Of a DNA stretch of 38,943 nt, positions 8,932 to 18,324 are shown piece after piece. The notes under the pieces were generated by a model. It did not search any database, was not told the DNA's origin, and saw nothing but the letters and a program-made list of their open reading frames with translations. Position numbers and translations under genes: made by a program. The stretch comes from Gammaproteobacteria bacterium (lineage in GTDB: Bacteria; Pseudomonadota; Gammaproteobacteria; Eutrophobiales; Eutrophobiaceae). The stretch lies in the NCBI GenBank assembly GCA_026710545.1, contig JAPOQU010000075.1:1-38943 (forward strand), in the 5' to 3' direction. The first letter of the stretch is position 1. Each line of letters opens with the position of its first letter.

Positions 8932-11900
8932 TGTTGCTCCCTCCTGTCAGCCGCACTTTCTCCCTGTTTGCTGATTGGATCAGGCGGCACAAAAATATCC
9001 AGAACATCGAGCAGATCATCGATCTCCTCGGGTTTGTTAAAAACGCCATCCAGTCCATTAACATCCACGATGGTAAAAGGCTGTTCATAAAGATGGTCAA
9101 GTGTGATTGAACCATGACGCGCGATATGGTTCTGCAGAAGGCTCAGAAAACGGGTTTGTTTTGCAGTCAGTGTAGGATGTTTCTGCGCAAACTCCGTGAA
9201 ATGGGATGCAACCGCATCGGGGTCGAGACCTACAACAGATCGGATCGCGAACTCAAGAGGCACTACCGTTTCAGAAAAAAATTGCTCCAATACTTCCCGG
9301 CTTGCATTAGGACTTTGTACCAATACCAGTGAGATCAATGCCTGGATATCAGCTTCAGAAACCGGAACACCTGCGCGGATTTTCTGCAGGGTCGGGTTGC
9401 TGTCGAAGTGCCGCTTGAGTTCCGTTTCGATGATTTGTTGATACGCTTTCATATCAACGGTCTTCAGGTTCGTCGGGCGACGGGAATATTGAACTTCAGC
9501 ATCACTCTCTGAGACGTCAATAATCTTTGGAGGCAGTGGTGTGGTCCTCGTACGATCGCGATGGTGCATGATTTCGCGTAGCGATTTACGCATGTCTTCC
9601 AACTCCAGCACGTTCACGTCATGCCAGAATTCATCAGACTTGATCCTCTTGATGTCCTCAGCCTTCTCACGAACCGGGTTCAGGTGCATCTTGAGAGTGG
9701 AAAGATAGTCCATCAAGCTTATCTTGAGATCATCCACAGCGCCTGATTTTTGCAGAACAGCCGTCTGAATACGAGCAATGAGGGAATCCAGCGTATAGGC
9801 GTCAGTCCAGCCGCGGATATTACGCCATTGCATGAGCGGCGCAATATCCTGCCTGAGTTTGACAAGGGTTTCAGGCGCAAATTCCTTGAGAATGGCGTCT
9901 GTCGATAACGCTCGCTTTTCACGCCATTTCTCCCGAACCGATATGGACTCTTCCGGTAACGCATGGATGTCCTGTTTTATCAGGTCAATCACGGTATCAA
10001 AGACAGCCGTTTCACCTTTCTGCAAGGCAATATCGGCAAGCAGCAACCGCTCTTCAAAAACGTTTTGCACCAGGGATTTTGACGATTTGGGGTTGGCCGG
10101 ACGGTAGCTGGTCTCAAAGCGTTCAAAATTTCCCCAGTGGTCAAAGATACGAAATGCGGTCTTATCCTGGCCGGGACCAAACAGATCTTTACTGAGCCGG
10201 GTGCCCCGGCCAATCATCTGCCAGAACTTAACCGGCGATTTAACCGGCTTGGCAAAAACAAGATTGAGTATTTCAGGAATATCGATGCCCGTATCCAGCA
10301 TATCCACAGAGATGGCGATAGTCAGGTCAGGATTGGTTCCCTCTCCCTTGAAATCATCAATGAGCTGTTCTGCACGCGGGTCATAGTTATCGATAACCTG
10401 GCAGACGCGACCACCGTATTGAGGATACATCTCGTCAAACATCTGTCGCAGAAGAACGGCGTGATGATGGTTCCGGGCAAAAATAATGCTTTTGCCGGGC
10501 AGATGGCCGATACCGTCATCCAAGCCCTTTTCCATCAGGTTGCGCAGAATGGCCCGGTTGGTATCCTTGTTGTGGATAATTTTGTCTATCTGCTCTGATG
10601 AAAAGTCGTATTGGGATGGGTCTTCTCCCTGCTCTTCCAACTCTTCAATTTGCTCACTGGTAAGAATATCGAGTTTAATTCCCTCCCGAAGAAATTGCGT
10701 TGTATGCTCATACACCTCAAACGGGACGAGCCAGTCCTCATCTACTGCTGTCTCAAGATCATAATTCGCCGTCGGTAGCAGCCCCTCGCAATCGAACAAC
10801 CTGAACGTGCTGCGCGTGACAAAATTCACCGGTGTGGCCGTGAGGCCAAGCTGGAGACAATCAAAATAATGGAACATATCTCCATACACGTTATAGATAC
10901 TGCGATGGGACTCATCAGCAATGATCAAATCGAAGAAACCGACATCGAATGACTGGTACACGTTCTGCATGGCCGGATACGTTGCCAGAAAAATTCGCTC
11001 CGGCGCCTGCTTGTTTACCCTGGAGTTGATAATACGGATGGGTTCGGAAGAAAGGAAATCGCTGAATGCGTTTTTGGCCTGTTTTCTCAACTCCCTGCGG
11101 TCACAGAGAAACAAGACCCGCTTTACCCAGCCAGCCCGGATGAGAAGGTCAGCAAGGGCAATGGCAACACGTGTTTTCCCGGTTCCGGTGGCTTGAACAA
11201 TAAGAGCCTTCCGGTGCATATCTGAGAAACGCTCTGAAACTCTCTTGATCGCTTCGATTTGGTAAAGCCTATCGACTATCTCAGCATTTGGTTGAAGCGA
11301 GTTGAGAGGTTTCCTGCTCGTTCGCTGAAAATCAGCAAGGTATTGAAGACTGTCCTTGGAATAATAACCATAGATTTTTCGCGGTGGATATCCTGCCGTA
11401 TCGTCCCAGATCCAGATGTCATAGCCATTGGTATAAAAGATAACCGGACGCTTTCCATGCATTTTTTCAATACCATCAGCATAAAGCTCTGCCTGTTTAC
11501 GGCCTCGTTCAGGATCAACCGATGTCTTTTTTGCTTCTATCACTGCGAGGGGACTGCCATCATCGTCCCATAGGACGTAATCGGCATAACCCACGCCCGA
11601 TGGAGTCGGCTGGTGAAGGACTTCCACTTCTCTTCCGACGTTTGTTCTTGTGCCTGCTGACGGTTCGATAGTCCATCCCGCTGTCGCGAGAAGGTTATCG
11701 ATAATACGAGTCCGTGTTGTAGCTTCGTCAAACTCCAGGACTCCTGCGGCATCTACAACCGGGGCCGTAACAGTGGCAGTCATTCCGGGTTTTTTATCGG
11801 AAACGGACGCCTTTTTCCTGGCTGCCTCCAACTCTTGCAACAGCGATTCAAGCTGAGCCTCCTGTGCAGCCAGTTTCTCCATGATCTGGCGCTTTTCACG

Positions 11901-12350
11901 CATCGAACCCGCTTTTTCGTCGCGATGAGCTTCCTGTAATGGCTGTTTGAATGCAGGGAGGTCCTTGATTTCTCCATTCTCATATTGAACGAAGAACCAA
12001 CAAGTGAGATCGAACGCTTCACGCAACAGCCACAGCGCTTGTTCTTTTGTTACAACTTCACCATGGGCTGCCTTATTTCCATAGGTACGGAGTGCATGGA
12101 GTTTGGTCAAAACAACTTTAGGAGTGATGGCCGTGAATGCTGCATTATTCAATAAATCCAGAAAATTGGATTGCTCTGGCCGTGGCAAACTCCGATCATG
12201 ATAAATGTCTTTTGTCAAATTCTCGCCAAACAGTCTGAGCTTGACAAGTGCGCTAGCCGGATCGGTATGGACATAAGCTTCTGCAAAACCACCAATATCG
12301 GCCAGTTCAGGTTGGCGTGAACGAAGGACCTCAAAATTCCGGGATTTCAA
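8928..12350 (-). CDS. hsdR: type I restriction enzyme motor/nuclease subunit R (EcoEI/EcoKI-like)
   Basis: A 1140-residue HsdR. In order: a DUF4145-like N-terminal domain (about 1-130); a coiled coil (about 150-182); a PD-(D/E)xK nuclease with D257 and E272-A-K274; a superfamily 2 helicase with Walker A ATGTGKT (387-393), motif II DESH (479-482), motif III LTATP and motif [10 protein letters not shown]; and an EcoEI-type C-terminal domain. It translocates and cleaves unmodified DNA. Motif II reads DESH, not DEAH. The start is TTG 12350: GGAGG lies 7 bases upstream and the codon overlaps the regulator's TGA (TTGA), and no ATG occurs for about 150 codons. All active-site motifs are intact. Confidence 0.93.
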   Translation of the reverse strand: MKSRNFEVLRSRQPELADIGGFAEAYVHTDPASALVKLRLFGENLTKDIYHDRSLPRPEQSNFLDLLNNAAFTAITPKVVLTKLHALRTYGNKAAHGEVVTKEQALWLLREAFDLTCWFFVQYENGEIKDLPAFKQPLQEAHRDEKAGSMREKRQIMEKLAAQEAQLESLLQELEAARKKASVSDKKPGMTATVTAPVVDAAGVLEFDEATTRTRIIDNLLATAGWTIEPSAGTRTNVGREVEVLHQPTPSGVGYADYVLWDDDGSPLAVIEAKKTSVDPERGRKQAELYADGIEKMHGKRPVIFYTNGYDIWIWDDTAGYPPRKIYGYYSKDSLQYLADFQRTSRKPLNSLQPNAEIVDRLYQIEAIKRVSERFSDMHRKALIVQATGTGKTRVAIALADLLIRAGWVKRVLFLCDRRELRKQAKNAFSDFLSSEPIRIINSRVNKQAPERIFLATYPAMQNVYQSFDVGFFDLIIADESHRSIYNVYGDMFHYFDCLQLGLTATPVNFVTRSTFRLFDCEGLLPTANYDLETAVDEDWLVPFEVYEHTTQFLREGIKLDILTSEQIEELEEQGEDPSQYDFSSEQIDKIIHNKDTNRAILRNLMEKGLDDGIGHLPGKSIIFARNHHHAVLLRQMFDEMYPQYGGRVCQVIDNYDPRAEQLIDDFKGEGTNPDLTIAISVDMLDTGIDIPEILNLVFAKPVKSPVKFWQMIGRGTRLSKDLFGPGQDKTAFRIFDHWGNFERFETSYRPANPKSSKSLVQNVFEERLLLADIALQKGETAVFDTVIDLIKQDIHALPEESISVREKWREKRALSTDAILKEFAPETLVKLRQDIAPLMQWRNIRGWTDAYTLDSLIARIQTAVLQKSGAVDDLKISLMDYLSTLKMHLNPVREKAEDIKRIKSDEFWHDVNVLELEDMRKSLREIMHHRDRTRTTPLPPKIIDVSESDAEVQYSRRPTNLKTVDMKAYQQIIETELKRHFDSNPTLQKIRAGVPVSEADIQALISLVLVQSPNASREVLEQFFSETVVPLEFAIRSVVGLDPDAVASHFTEFAQKHPTLTAKQTRFLSLLQNHIARHGSITLDHLYEQPFTIVDVNGLDGVFNKPEEIDDLLDVLDIFVPPDPISKQGESAADRREQQ

Positions 12351-13225
12351 TGTGTCGCCTCCGATAGAGCGGTATCAAAAGCAATCCGATTTTTTACGAT
12401 GACCGGGGCCTCTCGGGGGTCATCAATATTGTCCGTAAGGTCAAGTCGAAGGCGTTTACTGAAATAATAAAGCATGGCGCGGCGTACAGGCACTACCGCT
12501 ACACCCTTCTCCATAGCAAAGTCCTGCGCGATAACATCCTGCTGACTGATGGAAAGCCTTGGATTCGGACATAATATGACTGAAAAGTATTCCATCCAGT
12601 ATTTGTCATCCGCTGCATCAATACCTGCCTTATCGAATGATCTGGTATCAAGACAACGAGATAAAACAAAGTCCTTGAATTTACGGTCTATATGGCAGAA
12701 AGCTCGAGAATGCCAGCGTAAACCATCATTACCAAAGGCGTGAGGTGAAATACGGCGCCACTCAGGTTCCGGCCTGGTTGAATTCATGGATTGGTATAAG
12801 ATCTCAATGGATTGCTTTTCACGCACGCATTCCAATAAGGCCTGAAGAACCCTTACGTCTATGCTACGTTGTGGAGTGGGCAGCTTATCCGTGCAGAAAA
12901 ACGCCATACCCTTACGACCAGTGAAACTATTGCCGGAAGTTGCATTTGCAGTTTTCCATTCCAGGTAACCATCGGCATCGGGGTTAATATATTCAGGTTG
13001 GAAGCTGTCTTGAGAAAAATATTTTTTTCGGCTGCGATCATAGTGAATATTATCAGGAGCCCGGTCCTGATAAAGCGCTAAATCCTTTGAAGCCTGAGGC
13101 ACTGATACGCCGAATTCATTCACTATATCCGAGCGATTAACTCCGCCTTCCCAGAAAAGGCGGAATTCAATGAATTCAAGACGGCGCTCAATTCCCCAGC
13201 GCAACTTGTAGACCTCATTTACCAC
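12347..13225 (-). CDS. WYL-domain transcriptional regulator (BrxR/CapW-like)
   Basis: A 292-residue protein with an N-terminal winged-helix region (about 10-75: VNRSDIVNEFGVSVPQASKDL), a central WYL/Sm-like domain (about 125-200, with LRWHSRAFCH and FKDFVLSR) and a C-terminal WCX-like extension with a basic cluster (RRAMLYYFSKRLRLDL). This matches the BrxR/CapW group of dimeric repressors that control BREX, CBASS and other phage-defence loci. It is the first gene of the operon and overlaps hsdR by 4 bases. Start: GTG 13225 has no clear ribosome binding site, whereas TTG 13204 (codon 8) follows GAGG at a good distance and could be the true start. It probably represses its own promoter at 13271-13299; the ligand is unknown. 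Confidence 0.85.
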   Translation of the reverse strand: MVNEVYKLRWGIERRLEFIEFRLFWEGGVNRSDIVNEFGVSVPQASKDLALYQDRAPDNIHYDRSRKKYFSQDSFQPEYINPDADGYLEWKTANATSGNSFTGRKGMAFFCTDKLPTPQRSIDVRVLQALLECVREKQSIEILYQSMNSTRPEPEWRRISPHAFGNDGLRWHSRAFCHIDRKFKDFVLSRCLDTRSFDKAGIDAADDKYWMEYFSVILCPNPRLSISQQDVIAQDFAMEKGVAVVPVRRAMLYYFSKRLRLDLTDNIDDPREAPVIVKNRIAFDTALSEATH

Positions 13226-13236
13226 TCGTAGCTATA

Positions 13237-13332
13237 CTCTGAAATATCAGTAGTGTTTCTTTACCCGTAAAGTTTATATACTCATTTTACTGTTGTCAAG
13301 TTTTATTTTATTTTCTCCGTAGTATTTCAGAG
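13237..13332 (-). promoter_or_regulatory. promoter and candidate operators of the WYL-hsdRMS operon
   Basis: On the minus strand a perfect -35 TTGACA (13294-13299) is followed after 17 bases by TAAACT (13271-13276); TATAAA two bases earlier is an alternative -10. The palindrome CTTTAC-CC-GTAAAG (13259-13272) covers the end of the -10 and the expected transcription start, the usual place for a repressor operator. A second dyad has far-apart arms, CTCTGAAATA at 13237-13246 and its exact inverse TATTTCAGAG at 13323-13332, one on each side of the promoter with 76 bases between them. Binding by the WYL protein is inferred from location and symmetry. Confidence 0.65.
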
Positions 13333-13417
13333 CTTGAGTGAAAGATATGTGAGTTTTCTCACAAAAACAGGAAGTTCTTGGGTCAAAGGTGGAAAAACCA
13401 AGAAATCGGACTTACGC

Positions 13418-14068
13418 TTATCGGGACTGCATCCCAGGGAGGTCATCCATCTTCTTCAGGCGCCGTTCAAAGCGATCGCAGGGTTCGTCGTTCAGCCAGT
13501 TGAGAAATTCCCGCAGCATATCGGCAGTCAATCCCCACACGTAACCGCCATCCCAGTCAAAAGCAAGGGTTGTGCGCGGTTTATCGAGGAAATCAACCGT
13601 ATGGATGGTATTGACTTCCGGGCGCAACAGCACCCGGACATCGGCAACGATCACCTCTGCCACTTCATGGCTGTTTGCCTGCATCTCAGGCGCCTTGCGG
13701 GTCCAGCCCACGTACGGGATTACATGGTGGCCGGCTATGCTCCAGGCGTCATCCAGCCGCCCCATTATGGTGACGACATCCGGGTCAATCCCGAGTTCCT
13801 CCTGTGTCTCCCGCAGGGCCGTAGCAGCCAAATCACCATCACCGGCATGAAACACGCCGCCGGGGAAGGAAACCTGCCCGCGATGGCTTGAAACGGTCTC
13901 GGTGCGCTTGGTTAAGACAAGCTCAACGGCATCATCCGGGCCCGGCCAGAACAGCAAAAGAACAGCCGCCCGGGAATATTCCCGGGGGAACAGGTGTTCA
14001 GGGAAGGTTTGCGGTTCCCGTTCCTCAAGGGCTGATAACCGCTTACGGAACTGTGATGTGAAGCTCAT
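13418..14068 (-). CDS. Nudix hydrolase, CoA pyrophosphatase type (NudL/YeaB-like)
   Basis: A 216-residue protein with a Nudix box at about 68-92: PGGVFHAGDGD, then TALRETQEELGI, carrying the expected R-E-x-x-E-E metal-binding core. The segment just before the box (AAVLLLFWPG, then LTKRTETVSSHRGQVSFPGG) is typical of the subgroup that hydrolyses coenzyme A and its derivatives to phosphopantetheine and 3',5'-ADP. The protein is cytoplasmic. It lies downstream of aceA on the same strand, separated by a hairpin, and is probably expressed separately or by read-through. The exact substrate remains an inference from subgroup resemblance. Confidence 0.85.
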   Translation of the reverse strand: MSFTSQFRKRLSALEEREPQTFPEHLFPREYSRAAVLLLFWPGPDDAVELVLTKRTETVSSHRGQVSFPGGVFHAGDGDLAATALRETQEELGIDPDVVTIMGRLDDAWSIAGHHVIPYVGWTRKAPEMQANSHEVAEVIVADVRVLLRPEVNTIHTVDFLDKPRTTLAFDWDGGYVWGLTADMLREFLNWLNDEPCDRFERRLKKMDDLPGMQSR

Positions 14069-14085
14069 TGATAATTTTGAGAAAC

Positions 14086-14117
14086 AGCAGGGGCAGATTC
14101 AGCGCTCTGCCCCTGCT
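14086..14117 (-). terminator. strong stem-loop between aceA and the Nudix gene
   Basis: A perfect 12-bp stem, AGCAGGGGCAGA (14086-14097) with TCTGCCCCTGCT (14106-14117), and an 8-base loop. On the minus strand it follows aceA and precedes the Nudix gene; only a weak T-rich stretch (GTTTCTC) follows. It may attenuate aceA transcription or may be a palindromic repeat. The same core occurs at 2303-2326. Confidence 0.55.
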
Positions 14118-14155
14118 CTATAAATCTCCTGATCCCTTTTCCCTGATCCCTGCTT

Positions 14156-15445
14156 TCAGCTACTGGCAGCCTTGTCAAACTGTTCCTCTTCCGTGGAACC
14201 CGCCAATGCCGTCACCGAAGAACTGCCGCCCTGTATGACGGTGGTCACGTCGTCAAAATAACCGGCGCCCACTTCCTGCTGGTGCGAGGCGAACGTATAG
14301 CCTTTTTTCGCCGCGGCAAATTCCGGCTCCTGTATCATCTCGACATAGGCAGTCATGCCCCTGTGTACGTAGTTATGGGCAAGATCAAACATGTGGTACC
14401 ACATGTTATGAATTCCTGCCAGGGTGATGAACTGGTATTTGTATCCCATCGCCCCCAGTTCACGTTGAAACCTGGCTATGGTGATATCGTCCAGGTTCTT
14501 CTTCCAGTTGAAGGAAGGCGAGCAGTTGTAGGCCAGTAGCTGCTCCGGATGCTCCCTGTGGATCGCCTCGGCAAAACGTCTGGCTTCATCCAGGTCCGGA
14601 ACCGCAGTCTCGCACCAGAGCAAATCCGCATAGGGAGCGTAGGCGAGGCCCCGTGCAATAGCCTGGTCAAGTCCAGCATTGGTAACATAAAACCCTTCCG
14701 CGGTACGCTTGCCGGTGACGAAGGCATGGTCCCTTTCATCTATGTCGGAGGTGAGCAACGCAGCGGCGTTGGCGTCCGTCCTGGCCAGTACGATGGTCGG
14801 TACCCCCATGATATCCGCCGCCAGTCTTGCCGCCACCAGCTTCTGGATTGCTTCCTGGGTGGGCACCAGTACCTTGCCCCCCATGTGTCCGCATTTCTTG
14901 ACGGAGGCCAGCTGGTCCTCAAAATGCACGCCGGCAGCGCCGGCTTCGATCATGCCTTTCATCAATTCGAACGCGTTAAGGACGCCGCCGAACCCGGCTT
15001 CGGCGTCGGCGACAACCGGCGCAAAATAATCCACATTCCCTTCACCCCGGGCGCACTGGATTTCGTCGGCCCGTTTGAAGGCATTGTTTATACGGCGCAC
15101 TACCGTGGGAACGGAATCGACAGCATAAAGCGATTGATCGGGATACATGGTCTCCGAGGTATTGCCGTCGGCCGCAACCTGCCAGCCCGACAGGTAGATG
15201 GCCTTGACCCCGGCTTTTACCTGCTGCACGGCCTGGCCGCCCGTCACCGCGCCCAGACTGTTGATATAATCTTCGTTATTGACCAGTTCCCATAATTTCT
15301 CGGCGCCGCGTCTGGCGAGTGTGTGTTCAATCAATACTGAACCCCTCAATTTCAATACGTCAGCAGCACTGTAGTCGCGCTTGATGTTTTTCCAACGCGG
15401 GTTCTCCGCCCAATCCTGTTCAATCCGCCTTATTTCATCAGTCAT
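14156..15445 (-). CDS. aceA: isocitrate lyase
   Basis: A 429-residue isocitrate lyase close to the length of the E. coli enzyme. It splits isocitrate to glyoxylate and succinate in the glyoxylate shunt, allowing growth on acetate or fatty acids. Visible landmarks are SGWQVAAD (86-93), the catalytic loop K183-K184-C185-G186-H187 with Cys185, the magnesium-site stretch DAEAGFGG (147-154), ARTDANAA, and the closing-lid C-terminus with [21 protein letters not shown] lies 8 bases before ATG 15445. No malate synthase (aceB/glcB) or aceK gene is adjacent, so the shunt partner lies elsewhere. The gene is divergent from clpS. Confidence 0.96.
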   Translation of the reverse strand: MTDEIRRIEQDWAENPRWKNIKRDYSAADVLKLRGSVLIEHTLARRGAEKLWELVNNEDYINSLGAVTGGQAVQQVKAGVKAIYLSGWQVAADGNTSETMYPDQSLYAVDSVPTVVRRINNAFKRADEIQCARGEGNVDYFAPVVADAEAGFGGVLNAFELMKGMIEAGAAGVHFEDQLASVKKCGHMGGKVLVPTQEAIQKLVAARLAADIMGVPTIVLARTDANAAALLTSDIDERDHAFVTGKRTAEGFYVTNAGLDQAIARGLAYAPYADLLWCETAVPDLDEARRFAEAIHREHPEQLLAYNCSPSFNWKKNLDDITIARFQRELGAMGYKYQFITLAGIHNMWYHMFDLAHNYVHRGMTAYVEMIQEPEFAAAKKGYTFASHQQEVGAGYFDDVTTVIQGGSSSVTALAGSTEEEQFDKAASS

Positions 15446-15548
15446 CTGGTAGTCCCCTTAGCAAAATGAAAACGGTCAATATACACTTTCTGTGTGTTGC
15501 CTGCAAACCACCCGGGACTTACCATGCAAGACATGTGAAACAACGATA

Positions 15549-15577
15549 TTGGAAGTCATATCCTGTTACGCTATCAT
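15549..15577 (+). promoter_or_regulatory. sigma70-type promoter for clpS-clpA
   Basis: TTGGAA (15549-15554), a 17-base spacer and TATCAT (15572-15577) lie about 27 bases before the clpS ATG. This placement supports ATG 15604 as the clpS start over in-frame codons further upstream, which would precede the promoter. Confidence 0.5.
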
Positions 15578-15603
15578 TAGCAAAACACCCGAACAAAACC
15601 GGA

Positions 15604-15927
15604 ATGTCTGAAAAAACACACGAGCGTTACAACGAAGACCTGGCGCTGCTCGAGGCCAAGCCGAAGCTGAAACGCCCTCCCCTCTACAAGGTCATTCTGC
15701 TGAACGACGATTACACGCCCATGGAATTTGTCGTGCATATCCTGGAAATATTCTTTTCCAAGGACCGGGAGACCGCAACGCGGATCATGCTGGAAATACA
15801 TACACGCGGCATGGGAGTGTGTGGCATATTCACACATGACATTGCCCAGACCAAAGTCGTACAGGTAAATCATTACTCGAAAGAACATGAACATCCGTTA
15901 AAATGTACAATGGAGAAAGCCTACTGA
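15604..15927 (+). CDS. clpS: ATP-dependent Clp protease adaptor ClpS
   Basis: A 107-residue ClpS of the usual size. The flexible N-terminal tail is followed by the conserved core [20 protein letters not shown] (about 23-42), then the H-T-R-G-x-G-x-C-G-I-F-T motif and KVVQVNHYS. ClpS binds N-terminal aromatic or leucine residues and the ClpA N-domain, and delivers N-end-rule substrates to ClpAP. The frame is open further upstream, but ATG 15604 matches the family start and sits behind the promoter at 15549. clpA follows after 15 bases, so the adaptor and its unfoldase are co-transcribed. Confidence 0.95.
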   Translation: MSEKTHERYNEDLALLEAKPKLKRPPLYKVILLNDDYTPMEFVVHILEIFFSKDRETATRIMLEIHTRGMGVCGIFTHDIAQTKVVQVNHYSKEHEHPLKCTMEKAY

Positions 15928-15942
15928 TACCAAAAAGCCGCC

Positions 15943-18213
15943 ATGCTCGATAAAGATTTGGAACAGACATTGAATAATGCGTTCCGCGATGCCCGCGATA
16001 AACGCTATGAATTCGTGACGGTTGAGCATTTGTTACTGGCTTTACTGGACAACCCTGCCGCGCTCAGGGTATTGAAGGCCTGCGGCGCCGACCTGGAAGA
16101 ACTGCATACCGAAATTACGCGTTTTATCGAGGATAATTCCCCGCGTCTGGGTGATAACGACGAGCATGAATCCCAGCCCACCCTGGGCTTTCAACGGGTG
16201 TTCCAGCGCGCCGTGCAACACGTGCAGTCTTCCGGCAGAAAGGAAGTCAGCGGCGCAAATATCCTGGTCGCCATCTTCGGCGAACGCGAATCCCATGCCG
16301 CGTTTTTCCTGCACCAGCAAAATGTCGCACGACTGGATGTGGTAAATTACATCGCCCACGGAATCAGCAAAAGCCAGGAAGATGAATCCGGCGCTTCGTC
16401 CGAAGCCGATAACTACGATGAATCAGGCCAGGATGAAAGCGGTAAAAATCCCCTGGAAGCCTACACGATTAACCTGAATCAACAGGCGGAACTCGGCAAG
16501 ATCGACCCGCTGATCGGGCGCGAACACGAAGTGCAACGGACTATTCAGATCCTTTGCCGGCGGCGCAAGAATAATCCCCTCTTCGTAGGTGAAGCAGGCG
16601 TGGGTAAAACCGCCATTACCGAAGGTATCGCCAAACAGATAGTTGATAAAGAAGTACCGGAAGTGCTGCAGGACTGCACAATTTTTTCGCTGGACATGGG
16701 TGCAGTACTGGCCGGGACCAAGTATCGCGGTGATTTTGAGAAGCGGTTCAAGGGTGTGATCGCCGAACTCATGAAGTATGAAGGCGCCATACTGTTTATC
16801 GATGAAATTCATACTATCATCGGCGCAGGCGCCGCCTCAGGCGGCGTTATGGATGCGTCCAATATCATCAAACCGGTCCTGGCGTCCGGTGACATCAAGT
16901 GTATCGGTTCCACCACCTACCAGGAATTTCGCGGTATTTTCGAGAAGGACCGGGCACTGGCGCGACGTTTCCAGAAGATTGATGTAGTCGAACCTTCAAT
17001 CGAAGAGACCATCAAGATCTTACAGGGATTGAAATCCCGTTTCGAAGAACACCACGAGGTGCGTTATACCAACCAGTCGTTACGCTCTGCAGCGGAACTG
17101 TCGGAACGCTATATCACCGACCGCCACCTGCCGGACAAAGCCATCGACATGATAGATGAGGCCGGTGCTTCACAACGTCTGTTGCCGGTTTCAAGACGCA
17201 AAAAAACCATCGGCGTCCAGGATATTGAAAACATTATCGCCAAGGTCGCGCGCATCCCGCCGAAAACGGTAACCACCTCACACCGCGACATCATGAAGAA
17301 CCTTGAGCGCAACCTCAAAATGGTCGTCTTCGGTCAGGACAAGGCTGTCGGGAGCCTGGCCACGGCCATCAAGATGGCGCGTTCGGGACTGGGCAACCCG
17401 GAACAGCCGATTGGCGCGTTCCTGCTGGCCGGGCCTACCGGGGTGGGGAAAACGGAAATCAGTAAACAACTGGCCATCGCCATGGGTATCCAGTTGATCC
17501 GTTTTGACATGTCCGAATACATGGAGCGTCACACGGTTTCCCGCCTGATCGGCGCACCTCCGGGGTACGTTGGTTTTGACCAGGGCGGTTTGCTGACTGA
17601 CGAAGTTAATAAACACCCCCATTGCGTACTGCTCATGGACGAGATGGAAAAAGCCCATCCGGATGTCTTTAACCTGATGCTGCAGGTCATGGACCACGGC
17701 ACCCTCACCGATACCAACGGCCGGCATGTGGATTTCCGCAACGTAATCATCATCATGACCACCAACGCCGGGGCGGAGCGCATAAGCCGGGCATCCGTGG
17801 GTTTCACCCAGCAGGACCACAGCTCGGACGCCATGGAAGCCATCATCAAGACCTTCAGTCCGGAATTCCGCAACCGCCTTGACGCCATCATCGAATTCAA
17901 CGCCTTGGACCATAAGACCGTACTCAACGTGGTAGACAAGTTCCTGGTCGAATTACAGGCGCAACTCGATGACAAAAAGGTCGTCATCGACGTTGATGAA
18001 GCTGCCCGCCTGTGGCTGGGCAGTCACGGTTACGACAAGATCATGGGCGCCCGGCCCATGGCGCGTCTCATCCAGGAAAAGATCAAGAAGCAACTGGCGG
18101 AAGAACTGCTGTTCGGCAAACTGCTGCACGGAGGCCATGTCATCGTCTCGGCCGAAGACGATGAACTCACCATCGAGATCGAGGAGAAGGAAACGGAAAC
18201 TGCAATACTTTAG
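15943..18213 (+). CDS. clpA: ATP-dependent Clp protease ATP-binding subunit ClpA
   Basis: A 756-residue two-ring AAA+ unfoldase, the usual ClpA length. It has an N-terminal ClpS-binding double repeat (1-150), an acidic linker (about 145-165), a first nucleotide domain with Walker A GEAGVGKT (about 216-223) and Walker B LFIDEIHT, and a second with GPTGVGKTEIS (from 497) and LLMDEMEKAHPD. The ClpP-docking loop appears as SVGF in place of the usual IGL/IGF (about residues 623-626). It unfolds substrates and feeds them to ClpP, which is not in the window. No middle coiled-coil domain is present, which separates it from ClpB. Confidence 0.96.
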   Translation: MLDKDLEQTLNNAFRDARDKRYEFVTVEHLLLALLDNPAALRVLKACGADLEELHTEITRFIEDNSPRLGDNDEHESQPTLGFQRVFQRAVQHVQSSGRKEVSGANILVAIFGERESHAAFFLHQQNVARLDVVNYIAHGISKSQEDESGASSEADNYDESGQDESGKNPLEAYTINLNQQAELGKIDPLIGREHEVQRTIQILCRRRKNNPLFVGEAGVGKTAITEGIAKQIVDKEVPEVLQDCTIFSLDMGAVLAGTKYRGDFEKRFKGVIAELMKYEGAILFIDEIHTIIGAGAASGGVMDASNIIKPVLASGDIKCIGSTTYQEFRGIFEKDRALARRFQKIDVVEPSIEETIKILQGLKSRFEEHHEVRYTNQSLRSAAELSERYITDRHLPDKAIDMIDEAGASQRLLPVSRRKKTIGVQDIENIIAKVARIPPKTVTTSHRDIMKNLERNLKMVVFGQDKAVGSLATAIKMARSGLGNPEQPIGAFLLAGPTGVGKTEISKQLAIAMGIQLIRFDMSEYMERHTVSRLIGAPPGYVGFDQGGLLTDEVNKHPHCVLLMDEMEKAHPDVFNLMLQVMDHGTLTDTNGRHVDFRNVIIIMTTNAGAERISRASVGFTQQDHSSDAMEAIIKTFSPEFRNRLDAIIEFNALDHKTVLNVVDKFLVELQAQLDDKKVVIDVDEAARLWLGSHGYDKIMGARPMARLIQEKIKKQLAEELLFGKLLHGGHVIVSAEDDELTIEIEEKETETAIL

Positions 18214-18237
18214 CAATATAAAAAAACAATAAATCCA

Positions 18238-18321
18238 ATGCAAATCGATCCTAAGCACTGCAGACTCGTCGAATTATTATCCAATCGCCTTTTCAAGATA
18301 CCGCAATACCAACGGGCTTGA
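18238..18321 (+). pseudogene. N-terminal remnant of a DUF262 (GmrSD-type) gene
   Basis: ATG 18238 opens a 27-codon frame whose last part reads LVELLSNRLFKIPQYQRA and then stops at TGA. LL-x(5)-F-x-IPxYQR is the hallmark start of DUF262 proteins such as the GmrS half of type IV GmrSD enzymes, which are normally several hundred residues long. Here the homology ends at the stop, and the AAA ATPase gene starts 3 bases later at 18325. I read it as the stump of a DUF262 gene whose body was replaced or deleted when the ATPase cassette arrived. A functional micropeptide is unlikely. Confidence 0.6.
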
Positions 18322-18324
18322 TGA

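Noticed and set aside
3531..13300. BREX system
   Set aside because: A BrxR-like regulator is present, but PglX, PglZ, BrxC and BrxL are not; the methylase is HsdM with HsdS and HsdR.
14549..15295. 248-codon open frame on the plus strand opposite aceA
   Set aside because: It lies wholly antisense to a clear isocitrate lyase, has no recognisable protein pattern and no ribosome site; it is a by-product of codon bias.
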